A stretch of DNA of 32,787 nucleotides. It comes from an uncultured Eubacteriales bacterium (lineage in GTDB: Bacteria > Bacillota > Clostridia > Oscillospirales > CAG-272). The position numbers and the translations under genes were made by a program. The notes beneath the pieces are model-generated. The model made no database searches. It had not been told where the DNA came from and worked only from the letters and a program-made list of their open reading frames with translations. Shown here one piece after another: positions 25,894 to 32,787 of this stretch (its first letter is position 1; the number at the start of each line of letters is the position of its first letter). The stretch spans positions 1 through 32,787 of the forward strand of contig URSW01000002.1 of the NCBI GenBank assembly GCA_900550625.1. Reading direction: 5' to 3'.

Positions 25894-27222
25894 ATGTCAG
25901 AAAAGAATTTCAGTATTTGCATACACACTCTCGGCTGCCGTGCGAATCAGTACGAATCGGACGCTATCGCCGCTGCGCTTTGTGCGGAGGGCTTTCGCAT
26001 CGTGACGGCAAACGAGAGAGCGGATGTATCAATAATCAACACCTGCACGGTGACTGCGGAAAGCGACCGCAAAAGCCGCCAGCTCATACGTCGCTGCCGC
26101 GCCGTATCCGATCACGTCATTGTCACCGGATGCTTTGCCCAGATATCGCCCGATGCCGCGAAAAGCATCGAAGGTGTAGATGCCGTAATCGGAAACAAAA
26201 ACAAAAGCAGCGTCATTGAAGCGGTAAAAAGATTTGCCGAAGGCGCCGCGTATCGGGGAGACGATTTTCCGGAGGATTTCGAATCATTTGAGGAGTGCGG
26301 CGCTCTGAGCGGAGGATGCGCCGTGCGTGCGCGTGCTTACGTCAAAATCGAGGACGGATGCGACAACCGATGCGCGTACTGTATCATCCCCAAGGCGCGC
26401 GGTCCGGCGAGATCAAAGTCTCCCGATGACGTTATTTCGGAAGTTGAAGCGCTCGCGTCATCCGGTGTATGCGAAGTGATCCTCACGGGAATCGAAACGG
26501 CTTCATACGGCAGGGACTTCGGAAACGGGTACGGTCTTTACGAGCTTTTGCGCGATATCTCGCTTATCGGCGGAATAAAGCGGATCGGAATGGGTTCTCT
26601 CGATCCATCGTCAATGCGCGGAGATTTTCCGAAAAGGCTTTCGGCTCTTCCGAAGGTGCTCCCGCATTTTCACATATCGCTTCAAAGCGGATCGTCCGAA
26701 ATCCTCGCCGCGATGAGACGGCGCTATAATGCCTCTCAGGCAAAAGCATTGATCGAAAACATCCGCAGCGCCTACGGCGAGGTTACCCTTTCATGCGACA
26801 TAATCGCCGGATTTCCGGGTGAAAGCGATAAGCTGTTCTCGGAAACGGCGGAATTTCTCGGAGAAGCGCGTTTTCTTCATATTCATGCTTTTCCGTTTTC
26901 CCCGCGCGAAGGAACGGAGGCTATTTCAATGCCGGGGCAAGTTCCCGTTGAGGTAAGGCGTGAGCGGGTTCGCATACTCTCCTCCCTTGATGAGAAAATA
27001 CGCTCCGAATTCCTTTCGGATTATGTTATTCGCCACCGTCTGAAAGAAGTCAACGTGCTCGCGGAAAAATTCGCCGATGGGAAGCTGACGGGACATACCG
27101 AGCATTTCATAGAGACGTCATTTAAAGGAAGCGAAGAACTTGTAGGAAAAATATGCAGAGTGACGCTCTCGGAAACAGACGGCAGCAAATGCTTCGGAGT
27201 CCGAATCGCGGCTCAGCCGTGA
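25894..27222 (+). CDS. mtaB: tRNA t6A37 methylthiotransferase MtaB
   Basis: MtaB is a radical-SAM enzyme that adds a methylthio group to N6-threonylcarbamoyladenosine at position 37 of ANN-reading tRNAs. The 442-residue protein has the MTTase N-terminal domain with the three cluster cysteines (Cys15 in LGCRANQYES, Cys51 in NTCTVT, Cys80 in TGCFAQ). The radical-SAM motif is CDNRCAYC (Cys156, Cys160, Cys163), and a TRAM-like C-terminal domain follows. The signature CRANQYESD marks MtaB rather than MiaB or RimO. ATG at 25894 with AAAGG 8 nt upstream is chosen over the TTG at 25876. It is the last gene of the plus-strand cluster. Confidence 0.95.
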   Translation: MSEKNFSICIHTLGCRANQYESDAIAAALCAEGFRIVTANERADVSIINTCTVTAESDRKSRQLIRRCRAVSDHVIVTGCFAQISPDAAKSIEGVDAVIGNKNKSSVIEAVKRFAEGAAYRGDDFPEDFESFEECGALSGGCAVRARAYVKIEDGCDNRCAYCIIPKARGPARSKSPDDVISEVEALASSGVCEVILTGIETASYGRDFGNGYGLYELLRDISLIGGIKRIGMGSLDPSSMRGDFPKRLSALPKVLPHFHISLQSGSSEILAAMRRRYNASQAKALIENIRSAYGEVTLSCDIIAGFPGESDKLFSETAEFLGEARFLHIHAFPFSPREGTEAISMPGQVPVEVRRERVRILSSLDEKIRSEFLSDYVIRHRLKEVNVLAEKFADGKLTGHTEHFIETSFKGSEELVGKICRVTLSETDGSKCFGVRIAAQP

Positions 27223-27244
27223 GATGATATTTTTCAATGCGCAG

Positions 27245-27282
27245 AAAAGCCGCCTTTGCCCGTTTGGGCAAAGGCGGCTTTT
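27245..27282. terminator. Bidirectional terminator between mtaB and the lipoprotein gene
   Basis: A perfect 17-bp inverted repeat (27245-27261 with 27266-27282) has a GTTT loop, A-run on one side and T-run on the other. It lies between converging genes and serves both. Confidence 0.92.
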
Positions 27283-27298
27283 ATACCGATCCGCTCGA

Positions 27299-28516
27299 TC
27301 AGAAATCATGTCCCTGCGTATCTCTCAATCCGAGAATTTCAACCGTAACATTCGGATTACTCTTAAGAATATCGACAAGCTGCTTAGCACTCAGTTCGAT
27401 ATCGGTGAGCGAAGATATGAGCAAAGCGGCATCGTCGCTCACAGTTACTCCCGTATTCTCAAAAAGCTCTCTGAAAGCCGCGGCATTTATTTCCTTCAGA
27501 TAAGCGTATTTTGCAGTACTTTTTGCGTCTTCTTTATTATCCGAAAGCATTCCCGCAATTTTCTCAGTGACCGAAGCGCTGATTTTCTCCGCAGCGACAG
27601 TATCAAAAGATTTTTCTCCGGCAGCGGGCGCCTCACCGGAAATAATGCTTTCAGCATATGCTTCGGCTTCCGCACTCACGTCACGGTCGCCGAGATACAA
27701 ATCCATGCTCACATGTACAGTATCGTCTTCCGCGCTGTGTCTAATCTTCTCGACTGCAAGAGGATCTCTCAGGCGTTTTACGAGAAACTCGACATCAGCC
27801 CAATCTTTCAGAGTTTTGGCGGCGTTTGCTTTCTGCTCTTCCGTCAGTCCGAGAATCTCAACGTAAACTTCGGAATCGTTTTTAAGAATATCGACGATCT
27901 GTTCTGCACTCAGCTCGACATTATACATCCACGGCGTGAGCAGATCCGTATACGCTTCGTCTTTTAACGATATGTTTTTCTTTGCGAAAAACTCTTTGTA
28001 TGTCGAAGAATTTACTTCCGATATGTAAGCATCTCTCGCCTCGCGGATCGCCGCCGCGCGATCATTCTCAAGAAGAGCGCCGACCTTTTCGGAAACGGAA
28101 GCGTTGACTTTTTCGCCCACGGTTTTATCAAACGCTTTTTCGACAGAGGACACATCTTTTCCCGAAATTACGTTTTCGGCATATGCATCCGCCTCGGCGA
28201 AGATATCACGGTCTCCGAAGGAGAGTTCAATAAGCACGGGAATAATGTCGCCCTTCGCGCTGCTTTTCAGCTTTTCGACCGCGGGAAAAGACTGAAGGCG
28301 TTTCACGAGAAGCTCTTCGTCGATCCACGCTCCGTTCTCAACACCGCTCACGACTTCGCCCGCCGACGGAGCAGCCGTGGTTTCCGTTTTACCGGAATTC
28401 TCGGTCTGAGTGTCCGGGGGATTTTCCGACCGATTGCATGAATAAAACGACAAAACTCCAAAGACCATCAAAAAAACGAGACAAAATGCCGTAAACGAAA
28501 AAATGTGTTTTTTCAT
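27299..28516 (-). CDS. Predicted lipoprotein with a duplicated ~160-residue domain
   Basis: I do not recognise the family. The 405-residue protein starts with a lipoprotein-like signal: MKK, a hydrophobic core, and Cys27 (VLSFYSC). The lipobox is imperfect, with Tyr at -2. A Thr/Ser/Glu-rich linker (about 30-62) follows. Then come two copies of one domain at about 64-224 and 239-397. Shared landmarks include LVKRL, AVEK, LGDRD/FGDRD, AEAxAYAE, ISG, SxxEK, FDxxxxEK, ELSAxQxVDILK and VEILGL. The repeats are mostly helical and acidic. There are no catalytic motifs. AAAGGA precedes the ATG by about 8 nt. The gene is monocistronic with a strong promoter and a long leader. A surface-exposed binding role is inferred from the architecture. 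Confidence 0.7.
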   Translation of the reverse strand: MKKHIFSFTAFCLVFLMVFGVLSFYSCNRSENPPDTQTENSGKTETTAAPSAGEVVSGVENGAWIDEELLVKRLQSFPAVEKLKSSAKGDIIPVLIELSFGDRDIFAEADAYAENVISGKDVSSVEKAFDKTVGEKVNASVSEKVGALLENDRAAAIREARDAYISEVNSSTYKEFFAKKNISLKDEAYTDLLTPWMYNVELSAEQIVDILKNDSEVYVEILGLTEEQKANAAKTLKDWADVEFLVKRLRDPLAVEKIRHSAEDDTVHVSMDLYLGDRDVSAEAEAYAESIISGEAPAAGEKSFDTVAAEKISASVTEKIAGMLSDNKEDAKSTAKYAYLKEINAAAFRELFENTGVTVSDDAALLISSLTDIELSAKQLVDILKSNPNVTVEILGLRDTQGHDF

Positions 28517-28655
28517 TTTTGTTTTCCTTTCTTACTTTGGGGTACAACTCGGCATCATCGGATCATGATTTAATAAAACGCATATCGCATCACTCCCAGC
28601 CGTGTATTCAATATTTATTTCGTCAATTTTACACATAATTTATATCTTCATTTTT

Positions 28656-28684
28656 ATTATATCGGTTATTTTTTATCTTGTAAA
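28656..28684 (-). promoter_or_regulatory. Sigma-A promoter of the lipoprotein gene
   Basis: On the minus strand, -35 TTTACA (28679-28684) and a perfect -10 TATAAT (28656-28661) are spaced by 17 nt. The leader to the start codon is about 130 nt, the longest in this window. Confidence 0.8.
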
Positions 28685-28696
28685 GGTGACAATTCT

Positions 28697-28728
28697 ACTG
28701 TTTACAACGAAAGCGACAACTGTTTACA
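28697..28728. repeat. Direct repeat upstream of the lipoprotein promoter
   Basis: ACTGTTTACA occurs at 28697-28706 and 28719-28728, 22 nt apart (about two helical turns). It begins 13 nt upstream of the -35 element, the usual place for an activator site. Both copies also contain a TTTACA/TGTAAA core like the -35. Confidence 0.5.
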
Positions 28729-28816
28729 GGTACTTAATAAAAAGCGAAAACGCTTTTGATTCCGTTTCGACCACAGGAAATTCACCACCGCGCACGCAAA
28801 AAGTCGTTTCTTTCCA

Positions 28817-28852
28817 AAACAAAAAGGACCTGCGTGCAGATCCTTTTTGTTT
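28817..28852 (-). terminator. Rho-independent terminator after rqcH
   Basis: An inverted repeat (12 bp, one mismatch, then 4 bp) with a 2-nt loop starts directly after the NFACT stop. It ends in a T-rich run on the minus strand. Confidence 0.85.
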
Positions 28853-28853
28853 C

Positions 28854-30605
28854 TTAATTCTTTTTAACTTCAAACGCTTTTGCCGCAGCTTCGTCTGCGG
28901 TCACATATGCAGTCCAATTCGTGTGGTATATCACGAATCCCGGTTTTGCGCCCGACGGTCTTTTCAGCTCGCGCACCTTCACATAATCAACCGGAACCGA
29001 AGCGCCTTTGGGCGCCGAAGAATGAACGGCGGCGACGGTTGCGGCCTCGGTGAAATCTTTCTCGGAAGGCTCGTCCCCGTCTGTGATCATCACAACATGC
29101 GATCCCGGTCTGTCCTTCACATGAAACCACCAATCGTTCTTTGAAGCGAGATGAGTTCTGATGTAATCGTTTGAAATATTGTTTTTTCCGCAGTATACGG
29201 TGTATCCGCCTTCGGTGCGAAACGTCAGATACGACGGTGCAGTTTTTTTCTTTGCGGACGGATTGTGCTTTATTTTCGACGCATATCCCGCATCACGAAG
29301 CTCCTCGCGTATCTGTGCGAGCTCCTTTTCACCGTCGGCGCGTGACAGCGCGTCCTCGACACTTTTTATATACCCGAGCTCCTGCGCGGCGAGCTCAAGC
29401 TGTTTTTCAAGCTGAACGACCGCGTTTTTGGATTTGTGATACTTTTTATAAAAGCGCTGTGCGTTCGCCTGAGGCGTCAGTCTTGTATCAAGATGAATTT
29501 CCACGGGCTTCATCTCGTCGTAATAGTTTTCAAGAAGCACCTTATCGGAATTACGGTCTATCCGATAAATATTAGCGGTTATCAAGTCGCCCCAAAGCCG
29601 GTATTTTTCGCTGTCCTGCGCCGAAAGCAACTCCGATGAAAGAAGGGCTTGCTTTTTCTTCAGCCTTGCTTCGGTATTTGAGATAAATCTTTCTATATCC
29701 GAAGCACGCTGGTGCACCCGCTCCGCGCGTCCGCGCTCCTCAAAGAAAATATCAAAAAGTGCGGCAAAGCTTTCCGGATGCTCCTTTTTAACGTCTTCGC
29801 CGTAATAAGTCAGGTCAAGGAAAGAGTAATCCTTCGGTTCTCCGTTTTCTCCGTATCTAACAAGGGTAGGTGTGCCGCTGCCTTCGCCGATCATTTTACG
29901 GAATGAAGAAAGCTCCGACGCAAGGCGGTCGCGGCATTCGCCGAGCAGAATGTCGGTGCTGCCGCCCGCACGGAAAGCAAGCTCGGCGGCGTTGGATGAT
30001 GATATGCCGAGAAAAGCCGCGCAGACCGCGCGCGACGCAGGAGTTGTGTCCGAATACTCTGCAAGGACAGCCGCAAAGTCGGTATCATATGATGTCGGAT
30101 CCGATTTTGCCTGCGCCGGCGGAAGCTCGTAGCGCATCCCCGGCAATATCGGACGCAGCTGTTTGTCGGAAAGCTCGACGGGCTTGAGCACGGCGATTAT
30201 CTTTTCTTCGCCGTCCGTAAGTATAATATTGGAATACTTGCCCATCACCTCGGCGATAATGTGCTTTTCGGTCGGAAATCCGAGCTCGTCGTATGAATCA
30301 AACGATATCTGGATACATCTTTCAAATCCGAGCTGAGAAACTCCGGAGACTCGCCCTCCCGAAAGGTGTTTGCGAAGCAGCATACAAAACATCGGTGCCT
30401 TTTCCGGATTTTCGGTCTTTTTTTCCGTCATACCGATCATCGGAGAGGCACCCGCTGATATTTTCAAACGTCTTGTCGGTCCGTTCTTCACAAGAATTAT
30501 TATTTCATCGCGGGAAGGCTGATATATCTTTTCAACCTTTCCGCCAACAAGAGAAGCTGATATTTCCTTTACGGAAAAAGCCATCATTCCCGCATCAAAA
30601 GCCAT
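28854..30605 (-). CDS. rqcH: Ribosome quality-control protein RqcH (NFACT family)
   Basis: RqcH binds stalled 50S subunits with peptidyl-tRNA and recruits tRNA-Ala to add an alanine tail that marks the peptide for decay. The 583-residue protein has the NFACT-N domain beginning MAFDAGMM with GGKVEKIYQP at about 21-30, a middle coiled-coil region rich in Lys, Gln and Glu (about 290-440), and a C-terminal NFACT-R domain with GKNNISNDYI, DWWFHVKDRPGSHVV and AVHSSAPKG. Older names are FbpA or fibronectin-binding protein A. The conserved Asp-Arg motif of the N-domain reads Glu95-Arg96 (LGFERCIQI), a conservative change. AAAGGA lies about 10 nt before the ATG. It is the third gene of its operon, 27 nt after the GNAT gene. 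Confidence 0.93.
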   Translation of the reverse strand: MAFDAGMMAFSVKEISASLVGGKVEKIYQPSRDEIIILVKNGPTRRLKISAGASPMIGMTEKKTENPEKAPMFCMLLRKHLSGGRVSGVSQLGFERCIQISFDSYDELGFPTEKHIIAEVMGKYSNIILTDGEEKIIAVLKPVELSDKQLRPILPGMRYELPPAQAKSDPTSYDTDFAAVLAEYSDTTPASRAVCAAFLGISSSNAAELAFRAGGSTDILLGECRDRLASELSSFRKMIGEGSGTPTLVRYGENGEPKDYSFLDLTYYGEDVKKEHPESFAALFDIFFEERGRAERVHQRASDIERFISNTEARLKKKQALLSSELLSAQDSEKYRLWGDLITANIYRIDRNSDKVLLENYYDEMKPVEIHLDTRLTPQANAQRFYKKYHKSKNAVVQLEKQLELAAQELGYIKSVEDALSRADGEKELAQIREELRDAGYASKIKHNPSAKKKTAPSYLTFRTEGGYTVYCGKNNISNDYIRTHLASKNDWWFHVKDRPGSHVVMITDGDEPSEKDFTEAATVAAVHSSAPKGASVPVDYVKVRELKRPSGAKPGFVIYHTNWTAYVTADEAAAKAFEVKKN

Positions 30606-30632
30606 GTTGCATTTTCCTTTCTTTAATACGCT

Positions 30633-31322
30633 TCATTCACATTCGTCGGGGCGGACGCCTATCGCCGTCAACCTTCGCCCGATCTCGGAAAACCCCGCAT
30701 TTTCCGCAAGACGGCATGACGGAATGTTTGCGGCGCATGTCTTATATGACACCGATTTTCCTTCGGAAATAAGTAATTCACAGAGAGCGGAAAGCGCGCA
30801 GCGGGCATACCCCCGTCTCCTGTAAGCCTTCGCGCATTCGACATACACTTCCGTCGAAGAATCATCCGAAAAATCGTTGATCCCGGCGACCGCAACCGTT
30901 TTTCCGTCTTTTACAACAGCAGAACAAAGCCCGCCGTCGGTGCAGCTGTCGGAAAGACCGTCCGCCGCGGGATATTCAATGCCGCTTTCACAGATTTTTG
31001 CAGCGGTGCGGTCATATTCCGGAATCCGTTCTGCATCGCAGATAAAATATTCGCAGATAACTCTGCTTGACTTGCGGTCAAACATCATACCTGATTTCTT
31101 ATAGAAATCCATGAAGCGAGCCGTTATAAAATTCGAAGCCGCATTTCCGAGCGGATCGTCGGAGAATCTCTTTTCAAATTCGCGCGCGATATCTTCCGTG
31201 CACCGATATGTAAGTATTTCGGGGGCTTTTCCCGCTTCGAGATATACTTCAAACGCCGCCGCTATCGGAATATCTCCGTTCATCGCGGCATCTTCGATCT
31301 CTTCGCTTTCAAATTCGATCAC
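30633..31322 (-). CDS. GNAT-family N-acetyltransferase
   Basis: The 229-residue protein has a C-terminal GNAT fold. Acetyl-CoA binding motif A is RRRGYARCALSAL (about 168-180), after a strand EVYVECAKAY. Motif B follows (YKTCAANIPSCRLAENAGF), where NxxSxxLxExxGF is typical. The N-terminal half (1-110) is not recognised. The substrate is unknown. The start is GTG at 31322, overlapping the stop of the preceding gene as GTGA, with GGAGG 7 nt upstream, so translation is coupled. Gene order in the transcript is membrane protein, GNAT, rqcH; whether the GNAT enzyme has a link to ribosome rescue is unknown. Confidence 0.88.
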   Translation of the reverse strand: MIEFESEEIEDAAMNGDIPIAAAFEVYLEAGKAPEILTYRCTEDIAREFEKRFSDDPLGNAASNFITARFMDFYKKSGMMFDRKSSRVICEYFICDAERIPEYDRTAAKICESGIEYPAADGLSDSCTDGGLCSAVVKDGKTVAVAGINDFSDDSSTEVYVECAKAYRRRGYARCALSALCELLISEGKSVSYKTCAANIPSCRLAENAGFSEIGRRLTAIGVRPDECE

Positions 31323-32467
31323 TTCTTGACCTCCGCATAAGATGACGCTCCGGAATTACATATGACAAAAAAGTTTTCGGTCGAGAAATTTTCAAGTGCC
31401 GCTCCGAGGTTCGCGCGGTCCTCCTTTGCGAAGGGATTTGCCACTTTTCCGTAATACCCGAAAAAGCCTGACACGGACTTTCCGGAGACAAAGCGCACCT
31501 CATTCTCCGAAGTAAACGGCAGAGTTATATCATCGACCGGAGCAGTTGTGCCGTCCGATGAAAGAGATTCGCATGAGGAATAACGAATCTGCACACTGCG
31601 GACGCTGTAAGTTTTTTCGGAAAGATATCCGCCGAGCGGATCGGAGACATCGAGAAACTCAGCCGGGCAAATTACAAGCATCTTTTCTCCGGAATACAGT
31701 TCATCGAGTTTTCCGGAAAACTGCCACTGAACGTAATCCCCCGCTTCGGCATGACGGCCGATCTCCATAAATTCTTCGTATTTTTCATTACCGAGGTATT
31801 CGCGGAAGTTCGCCTCATTTGATCTCATATATGCAATCAGCTCTCCCGGATCCGTCATTCCGAAAACCTTCGAAACCGTGCTGTCCGTCGGCCAATCCGA
31901 AAGGATACGGTCGTCCATCCTTTTTACGGTGCTTCTTTCGAGCGTCGGGACATTATCCGACACCAATCTGAGCTTTCGCTGAGGCGTAAGCGCGGAGTTT
32001 ATATTGTAGAGCTCACGTACAAAATTGTAAAATTCCTTGGTATCCCGTCCGATATCACGCAGTTTTTTCATATTCTCCTGAAACTGCGCTTCGTTTTCCG
32101 AAGCAATACAAAGGTTTATTGCATCCTCCTTATATGTGGACGTGTCTATTGCGATAACCGAAATATCGGCAGTCTGTTTGAGAAAACGTATGTAATCAAG
32201 TATTGCGTCATATGTTGCGCTTACTCCGGTGTCCGCGCCGACGATAAACACCTCGGAATCGGAAAATTCATCTCGTATATCGTAATACTCGGTGAAAGCT
32301 CCGTCAAAAGCCACCTTTTCGGAAGAAAAACGCAGAACGGCGGGATAAAGCACCGACAAGCCCTGCGGTGTAAAAAGCATCACGCACAAAAACTGCAGAA
32401 CGGCCGCCGCCGCTATAAACAAAGACGCAGAACGTATCCGCGAAGAAATATGACTTTTACCACTCAT
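31319..32467 (-). CDS. Membrane-anchored protein, weakly like erythromycin-esterase/ChaN fold
   Basis: The 382-residue protein has one N-terminal membrane helix (about 13-33) and a polar remainder, probably extracytoplasmic. A central segment resembles the EreA/ChaN superfamily in layout: SEVFIVGADTGVSATYDAI where the family has a GE-x-x-HG motif, then SVIAIDTSTYKEDAIN, DTKEFYNFVRELYNINSAL, and RLRLVSDN-like RKLRLVSDNVP. The catalytic His of the family is not present at the expected place, so activity is doubtful. This likeness is from reading alone. There is no clear family for the C-terminal half, which has YYGKVANPFAKE near the end. It is the first gene of its operon. The start ATG at 32467 is preceded by GTGAGA and, farther away, GGAGG. 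Confidence 0.6.
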   Translation of the reverse strand: MSGKSHISSRIRSASLFIAAAAVLQFLCVMLFTPQGLSVLYPAVLRFSSEKVAFDGAFTEYYDIRDEFSDSEVFIVGADTGVSATYDAILDYIRFLKQTADISVIAIDTSTYKEDAINLCIASENEAQFQENMKKLRDIGRDTKEFYNFVRELYNINSALTPQRKLRLVSDNVPTLERSTVKRMDDRILSDWPTDSTVSKVFGMTDPGELIAYMRSNEANFREYLGNEKYEEFMEIGRHAEAGDYVQWQFSGKLDELYSGEKMLVICPAEFLDVSDPLGGYLSEKTYSVRSVQIRYSSCESLSSDGTTAPVDDITLPFTSENEVRFVSGKSVSGFFGYYGKVANPFAKEDRANLGAALENFSTENFFVICNSGASSYAEVKK

Positions 32468-32567
32468 TACAGATTCTCACGCCTCCAAACGGCAACAAAC
32501 GCTCTCACGGCTGACTGCGGTATCCGAAAAACATCTCACGTACGGATACACGCACCCCGCCTATATT

Positions 32568-32596
32568 ATTTTACTTTATCGCTATCTCTTTGTCAA
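32568..32596 (-). promoter_or_regulatory. Sigma-A promoter of the membrane protein-GNAT-rqcH operon
   Basis: On the minus strand, a perfect -35 TTGACA (32591-32596) and -10 TAAAAT (32568-32573) are spaced by 17 nt. The ~95-nt leader includes an inverted repeat GTATCCG/CGGATAC (32520-32526 with 32543-32549) that could form a hairpin. Confidence 0.8.
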
Positions 32597-32662
32597 CAGC
32601 GCGTTATGTTTTAGATGAAAGAAAAATGCGCGCGAAGCACTGTTTTTTATATTGTCGGTTTG

Positions 32663-32787
32663 TCAATGATATGTTACATTGTGCTTCAAAAAATTATCGA
32701 GAGTAGCCTTGGGTGAAATCCAGTTAAGCGGACGCATGGGAAAGTTATTGTATTTCCGAAGGTGAACGGCGAGTTGTTTTTTGAAGT
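32663..32787 (-). mobile_element. 3' end of an IS transposase gene (integrase-core type), cut by the window
   Basis: The minus strand is open from the window edge to TGA at 32663-32665 and encodes about 40 residues: LAVHLRKYNNFPMRPLNW, then ISPKATLDNFLKHN. The segment YNNFPMRPLNWxSP is the typical C-terminus of integrase-core (rve) transposases of the IS481/IS3 type. The rest of the gene lies outside the window. The IS end is probably just downstream of the stop, in the TGTCGGTTTGTCAATG stretch (32653-32668), but its exact boundary and any target duplication cannot be fixed without the other end. Confidence 0.75.

Larger units (their letters stand above)
28517..28853. other. Long A/T-rich regulatory region upstream of the lipoprotein gene
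   Basis: These 337 nt hold no gene of normal size. From the NFACT side they contain the NFACT terminator (28817-28852), a small hairpin with an AAAA loop (28740-28757), a direct repeat (28697-28728), a consensus promoter (28656-28684) and a ~130-nt leader with a possible seven-codon reading frame (28563-28583). Confidence 0.7.

Noticed and set aside
28740..28757. AAAAGCG/CGCTTTT hairpin
   Set aside because: A 7-bp stem with no gene ending beside it; likely chance in A/T-rich intergenic DNA.
1..32787. CRISPR arrays, tRNA or rRNA genes, prophage, toxin-antitoxin or defence system
   Set aside because: No regularly spaced repeats, no cloverleaf-like sequences and no phage or defence gene families were seen in reading both strands.

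Overview
The window looks like chromosomal DNA of a clostridial Firmicute, probably an uncultured Oscillospiraceae-like gut bacterium. The clues are a Gram-positive PolC replicative polymerase, the order pyrH-frr-uppS-cdsA-dxr-rseP-ispG-polC, clear GGAGG-type ribosome binding sites, near-consensus sigma-A promoters with 17-bp spacers, and a eukaryote/archaeal-type prolyl-tRNA synthetase. No tRNA, rRNA or CRISPR array was found. The only mobile DNA is the 3' end of a transposase gene at the right edge.

Layout. (1) 17-6984, minus strand: an accessory operon behind a promoter at 7037-7065. It encodes a 1411-residue membrane-anchored TPR/VWA protein, a secreted Ig-like protein with a C-terminal membrane anchor, a 101-residue two-helix membrane protein and a double-DUF305 protein. 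(2) 7164-18133, minus strand: a housekeeping operon reading pyrH, frr, uppS, cdsA, dxr, rseP, ispG, polC, with a promoter at 18173-18201 and a terminator at 7103-7148. It joins UMP kinase, ribosome recycling, MEP-pathway isoprenoids, undecaprenyl and CDP-diacylglycerol lipid synthesis, a site-2 protease and DNA replication. (3) 18386-18994, minus strand: a lone DUF1080 protein with its own promoter and terminator. (4) 19195-27222, plus strand: a LysM-GH18 glycosidase, then pcrA, proS, a rodA/ftsW gene and mtaB, closed by a strong terminator shared with the converging gene. (5) 27299-28516, minus strand: a predicted lipoprotein made of two copies of one ~160-residue domain. (6) 28854-32467, minus strand: an operon of a membrane-anchored protein resembling erythromycin-esterase/ChaN-like proteins, a GNAT acetyltransferase and an RqcH/NFACT protein. 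(7) 32663-32787: the transposase C-terminus.

The most unusual observations concern translation starts. rseP has no ATG, GTG or TTG that would include its catalytic HExxH, and rodA has none that would include its first membrane helix. In each case a strong Shine-Dalgarno sequence lies 5 nt before a near-cognate codon, ATT for rseP and CTG for rodA, that restores the full protein. The TPR/VWA operon and the duplicated-domain lipoprotein are the best candidates for undescribed function.
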